A stretch of DNA of 64,000 nt, taken from NCBI GenBank assembly GCA_951213105.1, contig OX578152.1:70732680-70796679 (forward strand), given 5' to 3'. Shown here one piece after another: positions 21,501-31,825 of the stretch. The notes below the pieces were generated by a model. It ran no database searches and was not told the origin of the DNA. It saw only the letters and a list, made by a program, of their open reading frames with translations. Numbering within the stretch: position 1 is the first letter of the stretch; each line of letters opens with the position of its first letter. The translations under genes were made by a program, and so were the position numbers. The stretch comes from Amaurobius ferox. Its lineage: Eukaryota > Arthropoda > Arachnida > Araneae > Amaurobiidae.

Positions 21501-22244
21501 GAAAAACACATAACGGGAACTATTTTAAGTAGATCACATTGACCAGCAAGGTTCTTATACCTGACTGATTTGAAGAAACACTGCACCGCATGAAAATCAC
21601 TTTGTAGGATTACTTAATATAGCAATGTTAATTTGGAACAATTGGCCGCTACTTCGCTATTTCGCAAATACCTTTAAATGTTATGTGTATGTCTGTACAT
21701 TTGCAAGTGTGTCCAGTTACATCCCGCATCCTGACTATGGATTAAGTTGGCAAACTATAAAACCAGCCCACTTAAACAAAACATTTTAAACAAGAAATTT
21801 ATGAAGAAGGCTTCGTATGGTGGTAAATAGTATGTACACTTCATTTCCGACAAAACTATGAGGTATTGTTATTCTCTTCTGCACACTTATTTCAAACAGT
21901 CATGCGAATTTTCTGAAAAACTTAAAGTGGCAGTCCTTAGTGAATTCCCCTGTCGCCATCGAAATTTAATATTGAATCCATATCAATTGCCATTTAAATT
22001 TATTTATTTGGACTTTATGCTGAAAAATAGGTGTTTTAAAACAGATTAAAAAATGTTTGATGCTGATTAGATCTATCTATAGTCAATCCCAAAGACGTAG
22101 ATATACCGAGAATAAATTCAGAAGTTTAAAAGGAACCAGAACGTAAACTATTGCTGAGTCATCATACCTCCTCCAGAATTTAATGATGAATCAAATGATG
22201 GTCAATTATCATCTATGTTCTATTTAGAGCCAATCTTGAAAAAT
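21501..22244. other. No gene seen
   Basis: AT-rich intergenic DNA with a 62-codon frame at 21858-22049 that I do not recognise. No repeats or inverted ends noted. Confidence 0.45.
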
Positions 22245-22545
22245 AAACGTCTCGAGGAAAATTAAAAACTTTAACCGGAAATGGAAAATAAACTGGAAGT
22301 GGAAATCAACTTTCGAAATTTTATGCTGAATCAATATCAGACATCATCTAAACTCGTAGTTGATCCAGAGAAATAGATGCTTTAAAAAAATTTGAGTAAA
22401 AGCATAGATAGTAAATATGATTATCACCCACAAATTTACTTATTTGAATTTCCGATAATTTTTGAATTAAGTTCTAACATAAATTAACAATATCTAAGCT
22501 TCAAATTTAATATAGGTGTGTTGATATGGTTTAATTGTGATTCAT
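22245..22545 (+). repeat. Dispersed repeat R6, copy 1
   Basis: Matches 29880-30160 in the same orientation. Shared blocks include CGAAATTTTATGCTGAATCA, CTCGTAGTTGATCCAGAGAA, AAATATGATTATCACCCACA, and AATATAGGTGTGTTGA. By eye the identity is high, in the mid-80s percent. At 29.9 kb the same block sits inside a foldback left arm, so it moved or was captured as a unit. Confidence 0.85.
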
Positions 22546-22835
22546 TCTTTTAAAATACTTATAAAATGTGTTCAAACTTTATTATTTTATTTAATTTTTC
22601 TTCTTATCTGTGTAAAAAAAAGGTTTTAATATTTACCATCTGTGGTACTTAAAACTAGCAGTTAACTTTTTTATCTACCACTATTTATTGATATCTCTTT
22701 TAGCAGGCATTTTTATAGCAGACACAGATATCGACAAATATCTTTGATACAGAGCTCAAGAAATCCACGAACAGTAAATAAATACTCAAATATTTTCTAA
22801 AAAGAAGGTCATATTCTCAATAGAACCGTTTTTAC

Positions 22836-23912
22836 TAACAAGGAAGGTCTCCTGACCGACCTCCATCGATTTTAATGAAAAAAAAAATCTGATGTGGGCA
22901 ACACATGACTTTCCTTATATAATGCATTGAATTTACTACTTTTACAGTTTAAAAAAAAATGTTATTCTTATAGTAGATACTTATATTCTTTCCAAGATAT
23001 TGAATTTTCTTCAATTAGTCGTCATTTTCATTGATTTAGCGTCATTTTTATCAATTTGGCAAGATTTTTGTTCATTTGGTAACAATTAAAAATGTCGCCA
23101 AATTGGCGACATTCCGCCAAATTAGTCGACAAAATCTCGCTAAGCGTTTTGGATGGAGAAATAAGTTATACTTACAGCAGATAAATGACTATTGGAGTTC
23201 AAATACAAAAGTATTCTCAAAGTATCTTTTTTCATGAATGGAACGAGCTAGATCCACGAGAATGATGTCACCCAATGTATCGCATGGTATTACATATGAA
23301 AAGTGAACATATTTCTCAATAGGAAATATTTTTTTTTTTTTATATAACTTTCTGATACTTTTTTTGAAAAATGAGCAATATCTCGAGAACGATTCATGCT
23401 AGCGCTCTAAAATTTATGTCAATCGTTTTCTAATGAAAAATTACATAAGAAATGTGTACTTGCGTAACTTTATTAGAGATTTTGATTTTTTGACGATTAC
23501 TCGAAAATTTCGGAGGGTTCTGAACATTCGATTGCGTATAAAAACAATAGGCCTCCAGTGTTTACGGATAGTGATTTTTGTACCAAATTTCGTTCAAATC
23601 GGTCCATTCGTTAGTCAGTTATCGTCTCCACAGACTCACTGATACACACACACACATACACACACACACACACATACTTTCACACACACACACACAGAGA
23701 GACATCACTTCAAAAATGTTTGATTCGTGATCAGGGATGCTTGAAACGTACTCTCCCGTCGAACACTCGAATTCGAATTTCGACCCCGTCACAATAGTTT
23801 CCTTATACATTTTGTATATAAGGAAAATAATTACTGTGAATAGTATTGGTCTGTCACAACACATTGTGTAAGTACTAGCGGCCCTATAGCAATAGAAACG
23901 ACACAATAAAAT
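22836..23912 (+). repeat. Repeat R5 split by an insertion of about 0.95 kb
   Basis: 22836-22879 (ACAAGGAAGGTCTCCTGACC to TTTTAATGAAA) and 23827-23912 (ATAATTACTGTGAATAGTAT to GAAACGACACAAT) are contiguous at 29312-29440 in reverse orientation. The sequence between them here, about 22880-23826, is therefore an insertion. The flanks together form one copy of a repeat of unknown type. Confidence 0.82.
22880..23826. mobile_element. Foldback-related insertion (FB2 type)
   Basis: The inserted block starts with AATCTGATGTGGGCAACACA, the FB1 inner-arm motif, and ends with a hairpin-like TTCCTTATACATTTTGTATA followed by TAAGGAAA. Near its right end is a CACACACA tract (about 23645-23695) preceded by CCAAATTTCGTTCAAATCGG, which parallels 32355-32380. 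It thus has the foldback plan but a different subfamily sequence. The pre-insertion state is seen at 29.3-29.44 kb. An A-run at the left junction hides any target duplication. Confidence 0.7.
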
Positions 23913-23939
23913 ATTAAAACAAGAAAGATCAATCATGCT

Positions 23940-24420
23940 TAAAGCATTGATTATGAAACACTTTCCAACTTCAATGCAATTTTATTTAAACATGTCTAAA
24001 ATGTGCAATACATTCCTCGGTAATATTTTAAAACTCATCATAATACTACATTAATTTATTATATTTGAAAACATAAACCTTCATAGAAAAAAATGAAGTT
24101 CATTCAAATGACGGCATTGAAATAAAAATTGCCTGGTTTAAACATCTCTAAAATGCGATACATTAATCGGTAATAATTTTAGAATTGTCATAATACTACG
24201 ATAATTTATTATATTTGAAAACTTCATCGAAAACAACTGAAATTCATTCAAATGACGTCATAGAAAAAATAATACGCCTGGCTCTCTCTATAAAAGCAGC
24301 ATTTCATTCATTAACAATTTCCCATTCATTTCATTCATCACAATACTATAATAAGTTACTTTATTTAAAAATAAAGACCATGGAGCTACAAGTAATTAAA
24401 CTCTATGCTTAAAACTTCAT
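23940..24420 (+). repeat. Imperfect tandem duplication, unit about 150 bp
   Basis: Two copies (about 23985-24135 and 24140-24282) share TCTAAAATG.G..ATACATT, CGGTAATA.TTTTA, ATAATACTAC, TTATTATATTTGAAAAC and TCATTCAAATGACG. A third, more diverged part follows to about 24410. Not coding. Confidence 0.7.
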
Positions 24421-24789
24421 CGAAAAAAATCTTCCTTCTCTTTGTAAAATCAATGAATATTTCATTCATATCAGCTATACAGACTCCATAAGCTAAATAG
24501 TTTTGTGTTAAAGAAATACAGCAATTCTAATACAACTCATTCTGCATATTTTGCTGTTTACATTTTACATAAGTGAAAAATAGGCTTCGTTGTAGAAATA
24601 ATGAAATTTGGATGAGCATTTAAACTCAAATATATTGTAATTGCGTTGTATCAGTATGTAGATGCACAGAATTTAAGAAAAATAAATTGGTTTTACAACA
24701 CTCAATAAAGTGGTCGGATACAACACTCAATATGAATTGAAAAGAACTTTAAAAATCACGATTTTGAGACAAGATGGATGCCATATATC
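24421..24789. other. No gene seen
   Basis: AT-rich intergenic sequence without recognisable frames or repeats. Confidence 0.5.
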
Positions 24790-25318
24790 ATTTTGAAGTG
24801 GGTCACGTGATCTTTTCATATCATGGTCACGTGATGACTTCATATAAGAGGTGTTGAAGACCCAGACCGTCCGACTCATCCAAAGGACTCGAATAACTGC
24901 TTGGACAGCCGGGCATATAAGAGGTGTAATTATTATTTTAATTTTTATTTTAAAAACTAATGAATATATTTCGCTGAATTTTTTTTATATATTTTATGGA
25001 ACAATTTGAATATTACCTAAAATTTTCGAAGCAATTTGTGAATTTTAAATCCGCTTATAAATTGCTTGAAAAATTAGGTCCCATAGGGCTGAATGTATTT
25101 CATTTTTTCAACCCGGGTTCAATCCAAAACTAATTGGATGATATTATTCATTTATATTCCCATAGGTCCTGCAGACCGTCTAAACAACATACTAAAATTT
25201 CATTTTGATTAAGTCATTTTTACGGCAGTTATCGTGCTAACGGACAGACAGACAGACATAATCAATGAACAAAGTCATAAGCACTTTTCAACTTTGTTGT
25301 AAAGTGTTAAAAAATAGT
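24790..25318 (+). repeat. Dispersed repeat R4, copy 2
   Basis: Corresponds to 15065-15495 block by block, from the CACGTGATC motifs to the GACAGACAGACA tract at about 25240. A 59-bp SINE-tail unit with its own target duplication interrupts it at 24855-24913. This shows the R4 copy was present before that insertion. Confidence 0.8.
24855..24913 (-). mobile_element. 59-bp SINE-tail unit, copy 1
   Basis: Exactly 59 bp, from TGAAGACCCAGACCGTCCGA to GGACAGCCGGG, lie between perfect 14-bp copies of CATATAAGAGGTGT (24841-24854 and 24914-24927). On the minus strand the 3' end is GGACGGTCTGGGTCTTCA, the shared SINE terminus. Same length and same end points as the copy at 28990-29048. Confidence 0.88.
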
Positions 25319-25663
25319 TTTCATCGCCAAATGTAACCCTACTCTAGAAGTCGGCGCCAACGTTGGCGTAGAGTATACGTCATATTCCCCGAATAAAGTA
25401 CGGAAATAGTGCATCGGCTCGTTTGCTTTGCTCTTCGATTCGCTTACTCTTCGGTAGTATTGCACATTTCGTATTTCCAGCGACATTTTTTATAGTTTAT
25501 TTCTCTTTACAGTTTGTTTGAATGCAAGCTTGTTGCATGAATTTTTTACACTATCAAAGGCTGCTAGAACAGTGTGTTTAAACTATTTGAATATTTTTTA
25601 CATTTGCAATTTCGCATTGTTGTTTATTTTTTTATTCGTAATTTTGAACTTCGTTAATTCGAA
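25319..25663. other. Upstream region of the pogo-like pseudogene, with a palindrome
   Basis: A 14-bp perfect palindrome, CGCCAACGTTGGCG, lies at 25355-25368 within a larger imperfect hairpin (ACTCTA..TAGAGT). CpG content is higher than the surroundings to about 25480. This could be a terminal or subterminal part of the transposon whose transposase begins at 25664, but I found no inverted partner downstream. Confidence 0.4.
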
Positions 25664-25989
25664 ATGACTAGCATCAACGTATGTAACGTAATATGGATGC
25701 TTCGTCTGGAATATACTCAAAATGATTTTCAAATATCTCCTTTCACCCAAGAAGAAAGAGATCTGAAAAACAGAATCAATGGAGTCACACATGAATATGT
25801 AACTTCAATGCAAAGTGTGGGAATTGAGGAAGAATCCTCTGATTACGAGCTTGACGACGAAAGCGAACCTAAATATTTTAGTGCTGATGCTAATTTGGGT
25901 TTTGATGAAGGTGATGTACAGTTACCGAAGATAAATTTTGAATATAAGGAAGCTGCAGTGAAATATTGAAGAAATACAAGTAAACGATC

Positions 25990-27471
25990 ATTTATTTATT
26001 TATTTATTTATTTATTTATTCAATTAACGTGGCAACTACAGATGAAATCCAGTTACAGTAGCCACACAAGAAATTAAAAAGAACAGAACATAGGATACAA
26101 GAATACTAATTAGTAAACATATCAAGCGCATTGAAACAGGCTTTTTTAAAACAGGCAGGGGCCAAGTTAAATATATCAATATCAGCACAATAAGTATTAT
26201 ATAGATCAACAATTTTATAGATAGAATAGCATTTAATATAGTTGCGCTTAACAATAGTATTGTGAAAAAGAGTTTTTTTTCTGGTATTATTGACAGGTAT
26301 GTGGAATTCCAGGCAAGAAAGTAAAGTAGGGCAATCAATAGTATTATTTAAAACCTTATAATAAAACAAAAGGCAGGACCAGTTTCTTCTTTTTTTAAGA
26401 GACATTAAACTATATTTCCGTCTGAGTTCCCTTGTATGCATATCATAAGGATAATAGCCAGTCAATCTGTAATCAATAGTACGTAAAAGTTTATTTTGCA
26501 CGATTTCTATCCGATGAGAATGTAGATTGTAAACAGGGTCCCAAATCATTGCACAATATTCCAAGATTGGTTTAACAAGAGTATTATAAATACAAATAAT
26601 CGTATCAGAACTGGCAAAAACACGAGATCGTCTTAAGGTGAAACCAAGTCTTTGGTAGGCCCTTTTAATAATATTATCGATATGTCTCTGAAAGTTAAAA
26701 GTATCATCGAAAGTGACACCTAAATCAATAATATGAGTACATCGAGATAGAGTTGAATTATTTAAAATATAATTGTAATTAAGAATATTATGGATCCTAG
26801 CAATGCTCATAACATAGCATTTAGAAATATTTAAATGAAGTTTATTTAGTACAGACCAGTTATACAGTTCATCTAGATCTCTCTGCAGCAGTTCACGATC
26901 AGTTAATGAGTTTATTTTCATATAAAGTTTCAAATCGTCTGCAAACATAAGACATTTAGCTGTTTTAAAAATCCGGGGAATTTCATTAATAAAAATTAAA
27001 AAAAGGAGTGGGCCCAGATTAGAACCCTGAGGAACACCAGAGGAATTACTGTATAGTCTAGAGTTTACACCACAGTACTTTACAGAATACAGTCTATCTG
27101 AAATATAAGAGTATAACCAAGTCGACAAATGAACACTAAAACCGCTAGTAATCAGTTTACGGGTTAATAACCCCAGATCGATGTGATCAAAAGCTTTACT
27201 AAAGTCAGTATAAATTACATCAAGTTGTCTCTTGGTTTTAATAGCATCAACAATGTCACTGGTAAGGCAAGCTAAATTAGTTACAGTTGATCGTCTTGGC
27301 ATAAACCCATGCTGGTACGGAGAAATCCATTGCTTAATTTGGGAAAAGATCCTTTCATGCATAACACATTCAAAAACTTTTGAAAAAGGGGAAAGAATGG
27401 TAATAGGCCTGTAGTTCGAAATATCGCCCGAAATATCGTTCGAAATATCGTTCGAAATCATGTCGCCCTAT
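25990..27471 (-). mobile_element. 5'-truncated LINE, inserted in the pogo-like pseudogene
   Basis: Reads on the minus strand from 27471 to 25990. The 3' tail is an (AAAT)n microsatellite (ATTTATTTATTTATTT on the plus strand, 25990-26019). A 6-bp target duplication ACGATC lies at 25984-25989 and 27472-27477. Removing the insertion restores the transposase codons KRS-VQHRF across the site, which strongly supports the boundaries. The 5' end, near 27425-27460, has three direct repeats of CGAAATATCG-type sequence. Only the reverse transcriptase end of ORF2 is present. Confidence 0.9.
26106..27461 (-). CDS. Non-LTR reverse transcriptase, C-terminal two-thirds (open frame)
   Basis: An uninterrupted 451-codon frame, MISNDIS... 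to stop. Motifs in order: SNYRPITILSPFSKVFE (about residues 15-31), YTDFSKAFDHID (84-95, with the first catalytic Asp), SSGVPQGSNLGPLLF (140-154), and FADD (173-176, the catalytic pair). A thumb region and a C-terminal tail with tryptophan and cysteine follow. The order fits the Jockey/CR1 group of LINEs. The annotated ATG lies in the 5' junction repeats and is not a true start; the real ORF2 begins further upstream in a complete copy, with an endonuclease domain missing here. The open frame indicates recent insertion. The enzyme would copy LINE RNA at the target site. Confidence 0.85.
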   Translation of the reverse strand: MISNDISNDISGDISNYRPITILSPFSKVFECVMHERIFSQIKQWISPYQHGFMPRRSTVTNLACLTSDIVDAIKTKRQLDVIYTDFSKAFDHIDLGLLTRKLITSGFSVHLSTWLYSYISDRLYSVKYCGVNSRLYSNSSGVPQGSNLGPLLFLIFINEIPRIFKTAKCLMFADDLKLYMKINSLTDRELLQRDLDELYNWSVLNKLHLNISKCYVMSIARIHNILNYNYILNNSTLSRCTHIIDLGVTFDDTFNFQRHIDNIIKRAYQRLGFTLRRSRVFASSDTIICIYNTLVKPILEYCAMIWDPVYNLHSHRIEIVQNKLLRTIDYRLTGYYPYDMHTRELRRKYSLMSLKKRRNWSCLLFYYKVLNNTIDCPTLLSCLEFHIPVNNTRKKTLFHNTIVKRNYIKCYSIYKIVDLYNTYCADIDIFNLAPACFKKACFNALDMFTN

Positions 27472-28712
27472 ACGATCTGTACAACATCGCTTTTAATTAG
27501 TAAAAAATCTGCACCAGTTAAAAAATTGGGAAAAACAAATTGGAAATTTGGGTGATCGCGGACACAAAGTAAAAGCCATTCAAGATTTTGTATACGAACA
27601 ATTCCAGGAAACAAGACAAAAATGCATCGTTGTACATGATTGTGATTGGCAGCAATAGGCCTGTTCTAAAGCCATTGATTTTGGAATGAAATTCTCGGCA
27701 TCGCGAAAATAGCTAACCACAATTAAGAAAAAGTACCGTATTGTCAGCAGAAAAATAACAAAAATCATGTCATCTTGGGAAACAGTCGAACAAATGGATA
27801 TAAAAAAACTCTGCACAAGCTTTCGTAAACGATGTTACTACTTTTGTCAAACATTCACGTTTTAGCGATGATCAGGTTTCCAACGCCGATCAATCGGACT
27901 TCAATAAGGAAATATATTCTGGCGAACACTCGCGTTTTCAGGAGACAAATTAAAAATGTTGTCCAATCTATACATTCCACAACCCATTCCTACACAATAA
28001 TGCTCATAATTAGTAAAAGTGGCGATCTGTTATCTCCACTACTCATTATATACCCTGAACCAACGGGAAAGTTTGGTATCAATGTGGAAAGAAACATGTT
28101 TCAAGCAAACAATAATTATACAATTGCAACCAAATCAGGTAAAATGGGATCGCAAGAGTTGCGTACGTGGTTGACGGAATTTTTTTTCAAAATCACTCCA
28201 CTGGAAACAGTACTTTTGGTAGATTCTTGGTCTGCATTTAGAAACCAAGATTTAATTAATAATTGTATTCCATCTGATATGCATTTACTTAACATTCCTC
28301 CTAAAACTACAGCTCTCATTCAACCCCTAGATAAGTCTGTTTTCAGATGGTTTCGACTCTCATTCAACCCCTAGATCCATTTTCAGATGTGGTTATGATT
28401 AAGCAAATCAACATTCATTTATACAAAAGAGACAATATTTTTAAATTGCAAGCGATTACGCACAATCAGTTTTCTTCTCCACGTTTTACTGATATGTGGA
28501 AATATCCTTGGTATTCCTGTGGATACACAGATTCACACCCAGGACATTTTCAAAATCCGATTGATTTTGTTTTTCATGCATCAGATTCTTTTCATTGCTC
28601 TTTGACCAATAGTTCTTTCCAAAGGTTTGCAAAATGTAGTTGGTGTTGCACATATTTCTGTTTCGAACATTTTTTTACTATTCCTCACCTCTGCAATAGA
28701 TTTATTCCATAA

Positions 28713-28973
28713 AATAATAAGCCTGTTAACGTTACATTAATTTAGGTCGTAGTGGCACCTGATTGGATTTGTCCTACAGATTAATTTATGACAAGTTTAT
28801 AAAAAGTGAGACTTCAAAAGCTGATGAGTTGCATTAGTACGTAGTACTGTCTTGTTAGTGTTCACTGTTTAGTATTACGATTGATTTTGTTAAAAACTGC
28901 ACAAGGGCTTTCCTCCTGCTGGGATAAGTGCCCAAGAGGGGGTAAAGCGGAACTTTCTAAAGATCTTACTTCG
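28713..28973. other. No gene seen
   Basis: Short intergenic stretch after the pogo-like pseudogene. The 3' inverted end of that transposon may lie here, but I could not match it to the region before 25664. Confidence 0.4.
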
Positions 28974-28989
28974 CATTAACGTTATATGT

Positions 28990-29048
28990 TGAAGACCCAG
29001 ACCGTCCGACTCATCCTAAGGACTCGAGCAACCGTTTGGACTGCCGGA
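28990..29048 (-). mobile_element. 59-bp SINE-tail unit, copy 2
   Basis: Exactly 59 bp, TGAAGACCCAGACCGTCCGA to GGACTGCCGGA, flanked by perfect 16-bp copies of CATTAACGTTATATGT (28974-28989 and 29049-29064). It differs from the 24.86-kb copy at several positions but has the same two end points. Confidence 0.9.
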
Positions 29049-29311
29049 CATTAACGTTATATGTGGAGAACACCACTCAAAACTCTGTGCTGTCTGATCA
29101 GTCGAACACCAGAACTCAAAATCTTCCAGTGGTGTCTTACTTACAAATGCAACGCTCGTATGCCCAGGATCTAGGCATTAACCGAATTTTTATAGTATTA
29201 CATCTTCAGAGGTTTTCAGGTTTCACGATTGTCAAAACAGTAATCATAACGAATAATCGCCAAATCGGGATAACGTATAGATTCTGGTAACCCAGAACCA
29301 ATTTTCAATAA

Positions 29312-29440
29312 TTTATTGTGTCATTTCTATTGCTATAGGGCCGCTGGTATTTGCACAATGTGTTATGACAGACCAATACTATTCACAGTAATTTTTTCAT
29401 TAAAATCGGTGGGGGTCGTTCAGGAGACCTTCCTTGTAAG
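29312..29440 (-). repeat. Repeat R5, uninterrupted copy (empty site)
   Basis: Reverse complement of the joined flanks 22836-22879 plus 23827-23912, with about 90% identity by eye. The junction reads TTTTAATGAAAAAATTACTG with no insertion. This gives the pre-insertion state for the element at 22880-23826. Confidence 0.85.
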
Positions 29441-29496
29441 ACAATGTAATGAAATGATGGAAGTCTGCAATTTTACCGCCATTCATATTGCGAATA

Positions 29497-30990
29497 ACTT
29501 TCCTTGCAATACATGACAATGTATAAGGAAAGTATTGGAATCATACCAAAAACCACAACTCGAGTTTTCGACGGATTTACACGTTTTGGGACCTCTAGAA
29601 CACGAAAAAACTATTTTTAGCATGACGTCTGTGTGTTTGTGTGTGTGTGTGTATCTGTGTGTATGTGTATGTGTGTGTATCTGTGTGTTTGTGTGTCTGT
29701 CTGTGCAATGTATGTATAAACTCTAACTCAAAAACTAAATGACCGAATTTCATAAAATTTGTTAGATAAGTCACTTGTGGGTGGCCCTGGTGCTGATTAG
29801 ATTTTGGTACGCTTCTGGATAAATGAAAACACCTTTTCGTAAAAAACTCGCTAGCAAAAACTTTAATCGGACTTTAACTTCGCTAGCAAAAACTTTAATC
29901 GGAAATGGAAAATAAACCGAAAGTGGAAATATTTTTTCGAAATTTTATGCTGAATCAATATCAATCATCATCTAAGCTCGTAGTTGATCCAGAGAAATAG
30001 GTACTTTAAAAAACTTTGAGCAAAAACATAGATGGTAAATATGATTATCACCCACAAATTTAATTATTTGAATTTCCGATAATTTCTGAATTAAGTTCTA
30101 ATATAAAGTAACAATATCCAAGCGTCAATTTTAATATAGGTGTGTTGACATGTTTTAATTGTCCACTCTAGCTGACAAACTAATTGACCAAATTACACAA
30201 AATTTGACAGGTAAGTCGCTTGTGAGATACCGTGGTGCTGGTTAAATTTTGGTACGATTTACAAAAAAAAAAAATTCGCGAAATGGTCCGCAAATCTAAA
30301 ATATCCTATATATGTATAGTATAAATGTATCTCAAACCATACTCAACTGTATCTTAAACTATGCTCACATGCATCAATTAAATGATTGATTTATATGTAC
30401 TTTTTAATGACAAAAAGAATAAAATTAACCCAATTACACTAAGATGGACCATTCTGGACATACTTAAATTTTTAATTTTGAGGAACTGAAGACGATTTTC
30501 ACTGTAATTAACAATTTATTTAATGAAATTTCTTAAAATTTTTTATTTAAGTCCCTTGACGGTTTTTCTGATGCTGATTAGATTTTGGTATGATTCTGAA
30601 AAATATAATCGAAACTGTTGTGTGGAATGTCCCGCAAAGATATAGTGTTATAGGTAAGTCAATCTGAAATAAATGACTAAAATTACTGAAATATATTAAT
30701 TATGTACTTCTTCTGCATGTAAGTTTTGACAACAAAGCGAATAAGACTGACCCCATGACTGTAGGATGAACCGTTCTCGATGTATTTTAGTTTTTTTTGG
30801 AATTTTAAGAAGCTGAAGAATTTAAAGTGAATTAAGTTGCCAAATGAAACGAAGATGCATTAAAAAAGGCAAATTGGATATAATATCAGAAAATTATCCA
30901 TGTTATTTTGTGAGATTAAACTCAAATTAATGCATAATGAAATAAAAAATTGAATTTGAATCTGCAGGGAAAGCTCAAATCAGACTTTTA
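29497..30990 (+). repeat. Foldback FB1, single-armed copy with an internal R6 block
   Basis: Starts with the terminal hairpin (AACTTTCCTTGCAATACATG and its complement) and follows the FB1 left-arm order: TATTGGAATC, CTCGAGTTTTCGACGG, a GTGTGTGTGT tract (29633-29700), AACTCTAACTCAAAAACTAA, TGCTGATTAG. At about 29840-30165 the arm is interrupted by repeat R6, then resumes with CCACTCTAGCTGACAAACTA. It closes near TCTGCAGGGAAAGC and CAAATCAGAC (about 30962-30985). No right arm follows. Non-coding. Confidence 0.7.
29880..30160 (+). repeat. Dispersed repeat R6, copy 2
   Basis: Same blocks and order as 22245-22545. It lies within a foldback arm, between two parts of that arm that are adjacent in other copies. 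Confidence 0.85.
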
Positions 30991-31424
30991 CAATCCTTAC
31001 TACATAATATGCTATATATGGGAAAAGTATTGTATCAGAGACGAATATTTGAAATCGTGTTATTGCTAGATTTACACAATTTCTGGATTTAGAACTTGGT
31101 TAAACTATTTTCAGAAAATGTGTGCCTATCCGCGCAATTGAAGTGTGATGCACAAATGTGCCAACGATAACTTAAAAACTATCAAATTTTCATGAAATTT
31201 ACAATTGGGGATTTTCTCCGGTGTCCATTAAATTTTCGTAAAAATTGAAAAAAATGACCTCAAAAAATTAATAATATTGAAATAAGACACATCTGGATGC
31301 ACATGCACATCTGGATTATAGAAATTATTATTTTATGGGAAAATTTCATGAAAAATCCCACGCAATCAATTCCGATACACTAAGATAAATACTTTTGACG
31401 AAGTTTCTCGTTTATGTGAATTCT
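30991..31424. repeat. Diverged foldback-type left end
   Basis: AATATGCTATATATGGGAAA followed by AGTATTGTATCAGAGACGAA and GATTTACACAATTTCTGG roughly follows the FB1 left-end order, but with many changes. No gene. Confidence 0.4.
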
Positions 31425-31825
31425 TGCGATTTAAAGTCAAAACCACCAAATTAGCATCTGAATATTTAATAATTTGGCCATTTAAAGTCAAAACCAACAA
31501 ATTAGCAACTGAATATTTAATAATTTAGCGATTTAAAGTCAAAACCACCAAATTAGCAACTGAGTATTTAATAATTTAGCGATTTAAAGTCAAAACCAAC
31601 AAATTAGCAACTGAATATTTAATAATTTAGCGATTTAAAAACCAACAAATTAGCAACTAAATATTTAATAATTTAGCGATTTAAAGTCAAAACCAACAAA
31701 TTAGCAACTGAATATTTAATAATTTAACGATTTAAAGTCAAAACCAACAAATTAGCAACTGAATATTTAATAATTAACGATTTAAAGTCAAAAACAACAG
31801 ATTAGCAACTGAATATTTAGTAATT
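31425..31825 (+). repeat. 51-bp minisatellite, about 8 copies
   Basis: The unit is built of GCGATTTAAAGTCAAAACCA, ACAAATTAGCAACTGAATAT and TTAATAATTTA. Copies differ at single positions, and one copy lacks AGTCA. No reading frame and no spacer-like unique sequence between copies. Confidence 0.92.

Larger units (their letters stand above)
25664..28712 (+). pseudogene. Pogo/jerky-like DDE transposase, broken and split by a LINE
   Basis: The N-terminal part (25664-25989) is acidic and ends ..FEYKEAAVKY then an in-frame TGA where the family has tryptophan, then RNTSKR. After the LINE, the frame resumes at about 27478 with a VQHRF motif and then a KNLHQLKNWEKQI-type helix, the CENP-B-like DNA-binding region, but with stops. 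The catalytic part is at about 27960-28350: a KSGKMGSQELRTWL motif, VLLVDSWSAF with the catalytic Asp, and IPPKTTALIQPLDKSVF. The C-terminal part (28395-28700) contains LYKRDNI, FSSPRF, and a cysteine cluster near CSWCCTYFCFEHFF. At least three frame breaks. A small duplication near 28314-28385 (CTCTCATTCAACCCCTAGAT twice) breaks one of them. Domain assignment is from memory of the DDE_1/jerky-like family. Confidence 0.72.

Noticed and set aside
25664..25969. Host gene with acidic protein
   Set aside because: The frame joins the pogo-like transposase after the LINE is removed, and an in-frame TGA replaces an expected tryptophan.
31425..31825. CRISPR-like regular array
   Set aside because: Units of 51 bp are contiguous and repeat whole, with no unique spacers, and the genome is eukaryotic. 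It is a minisatellite.
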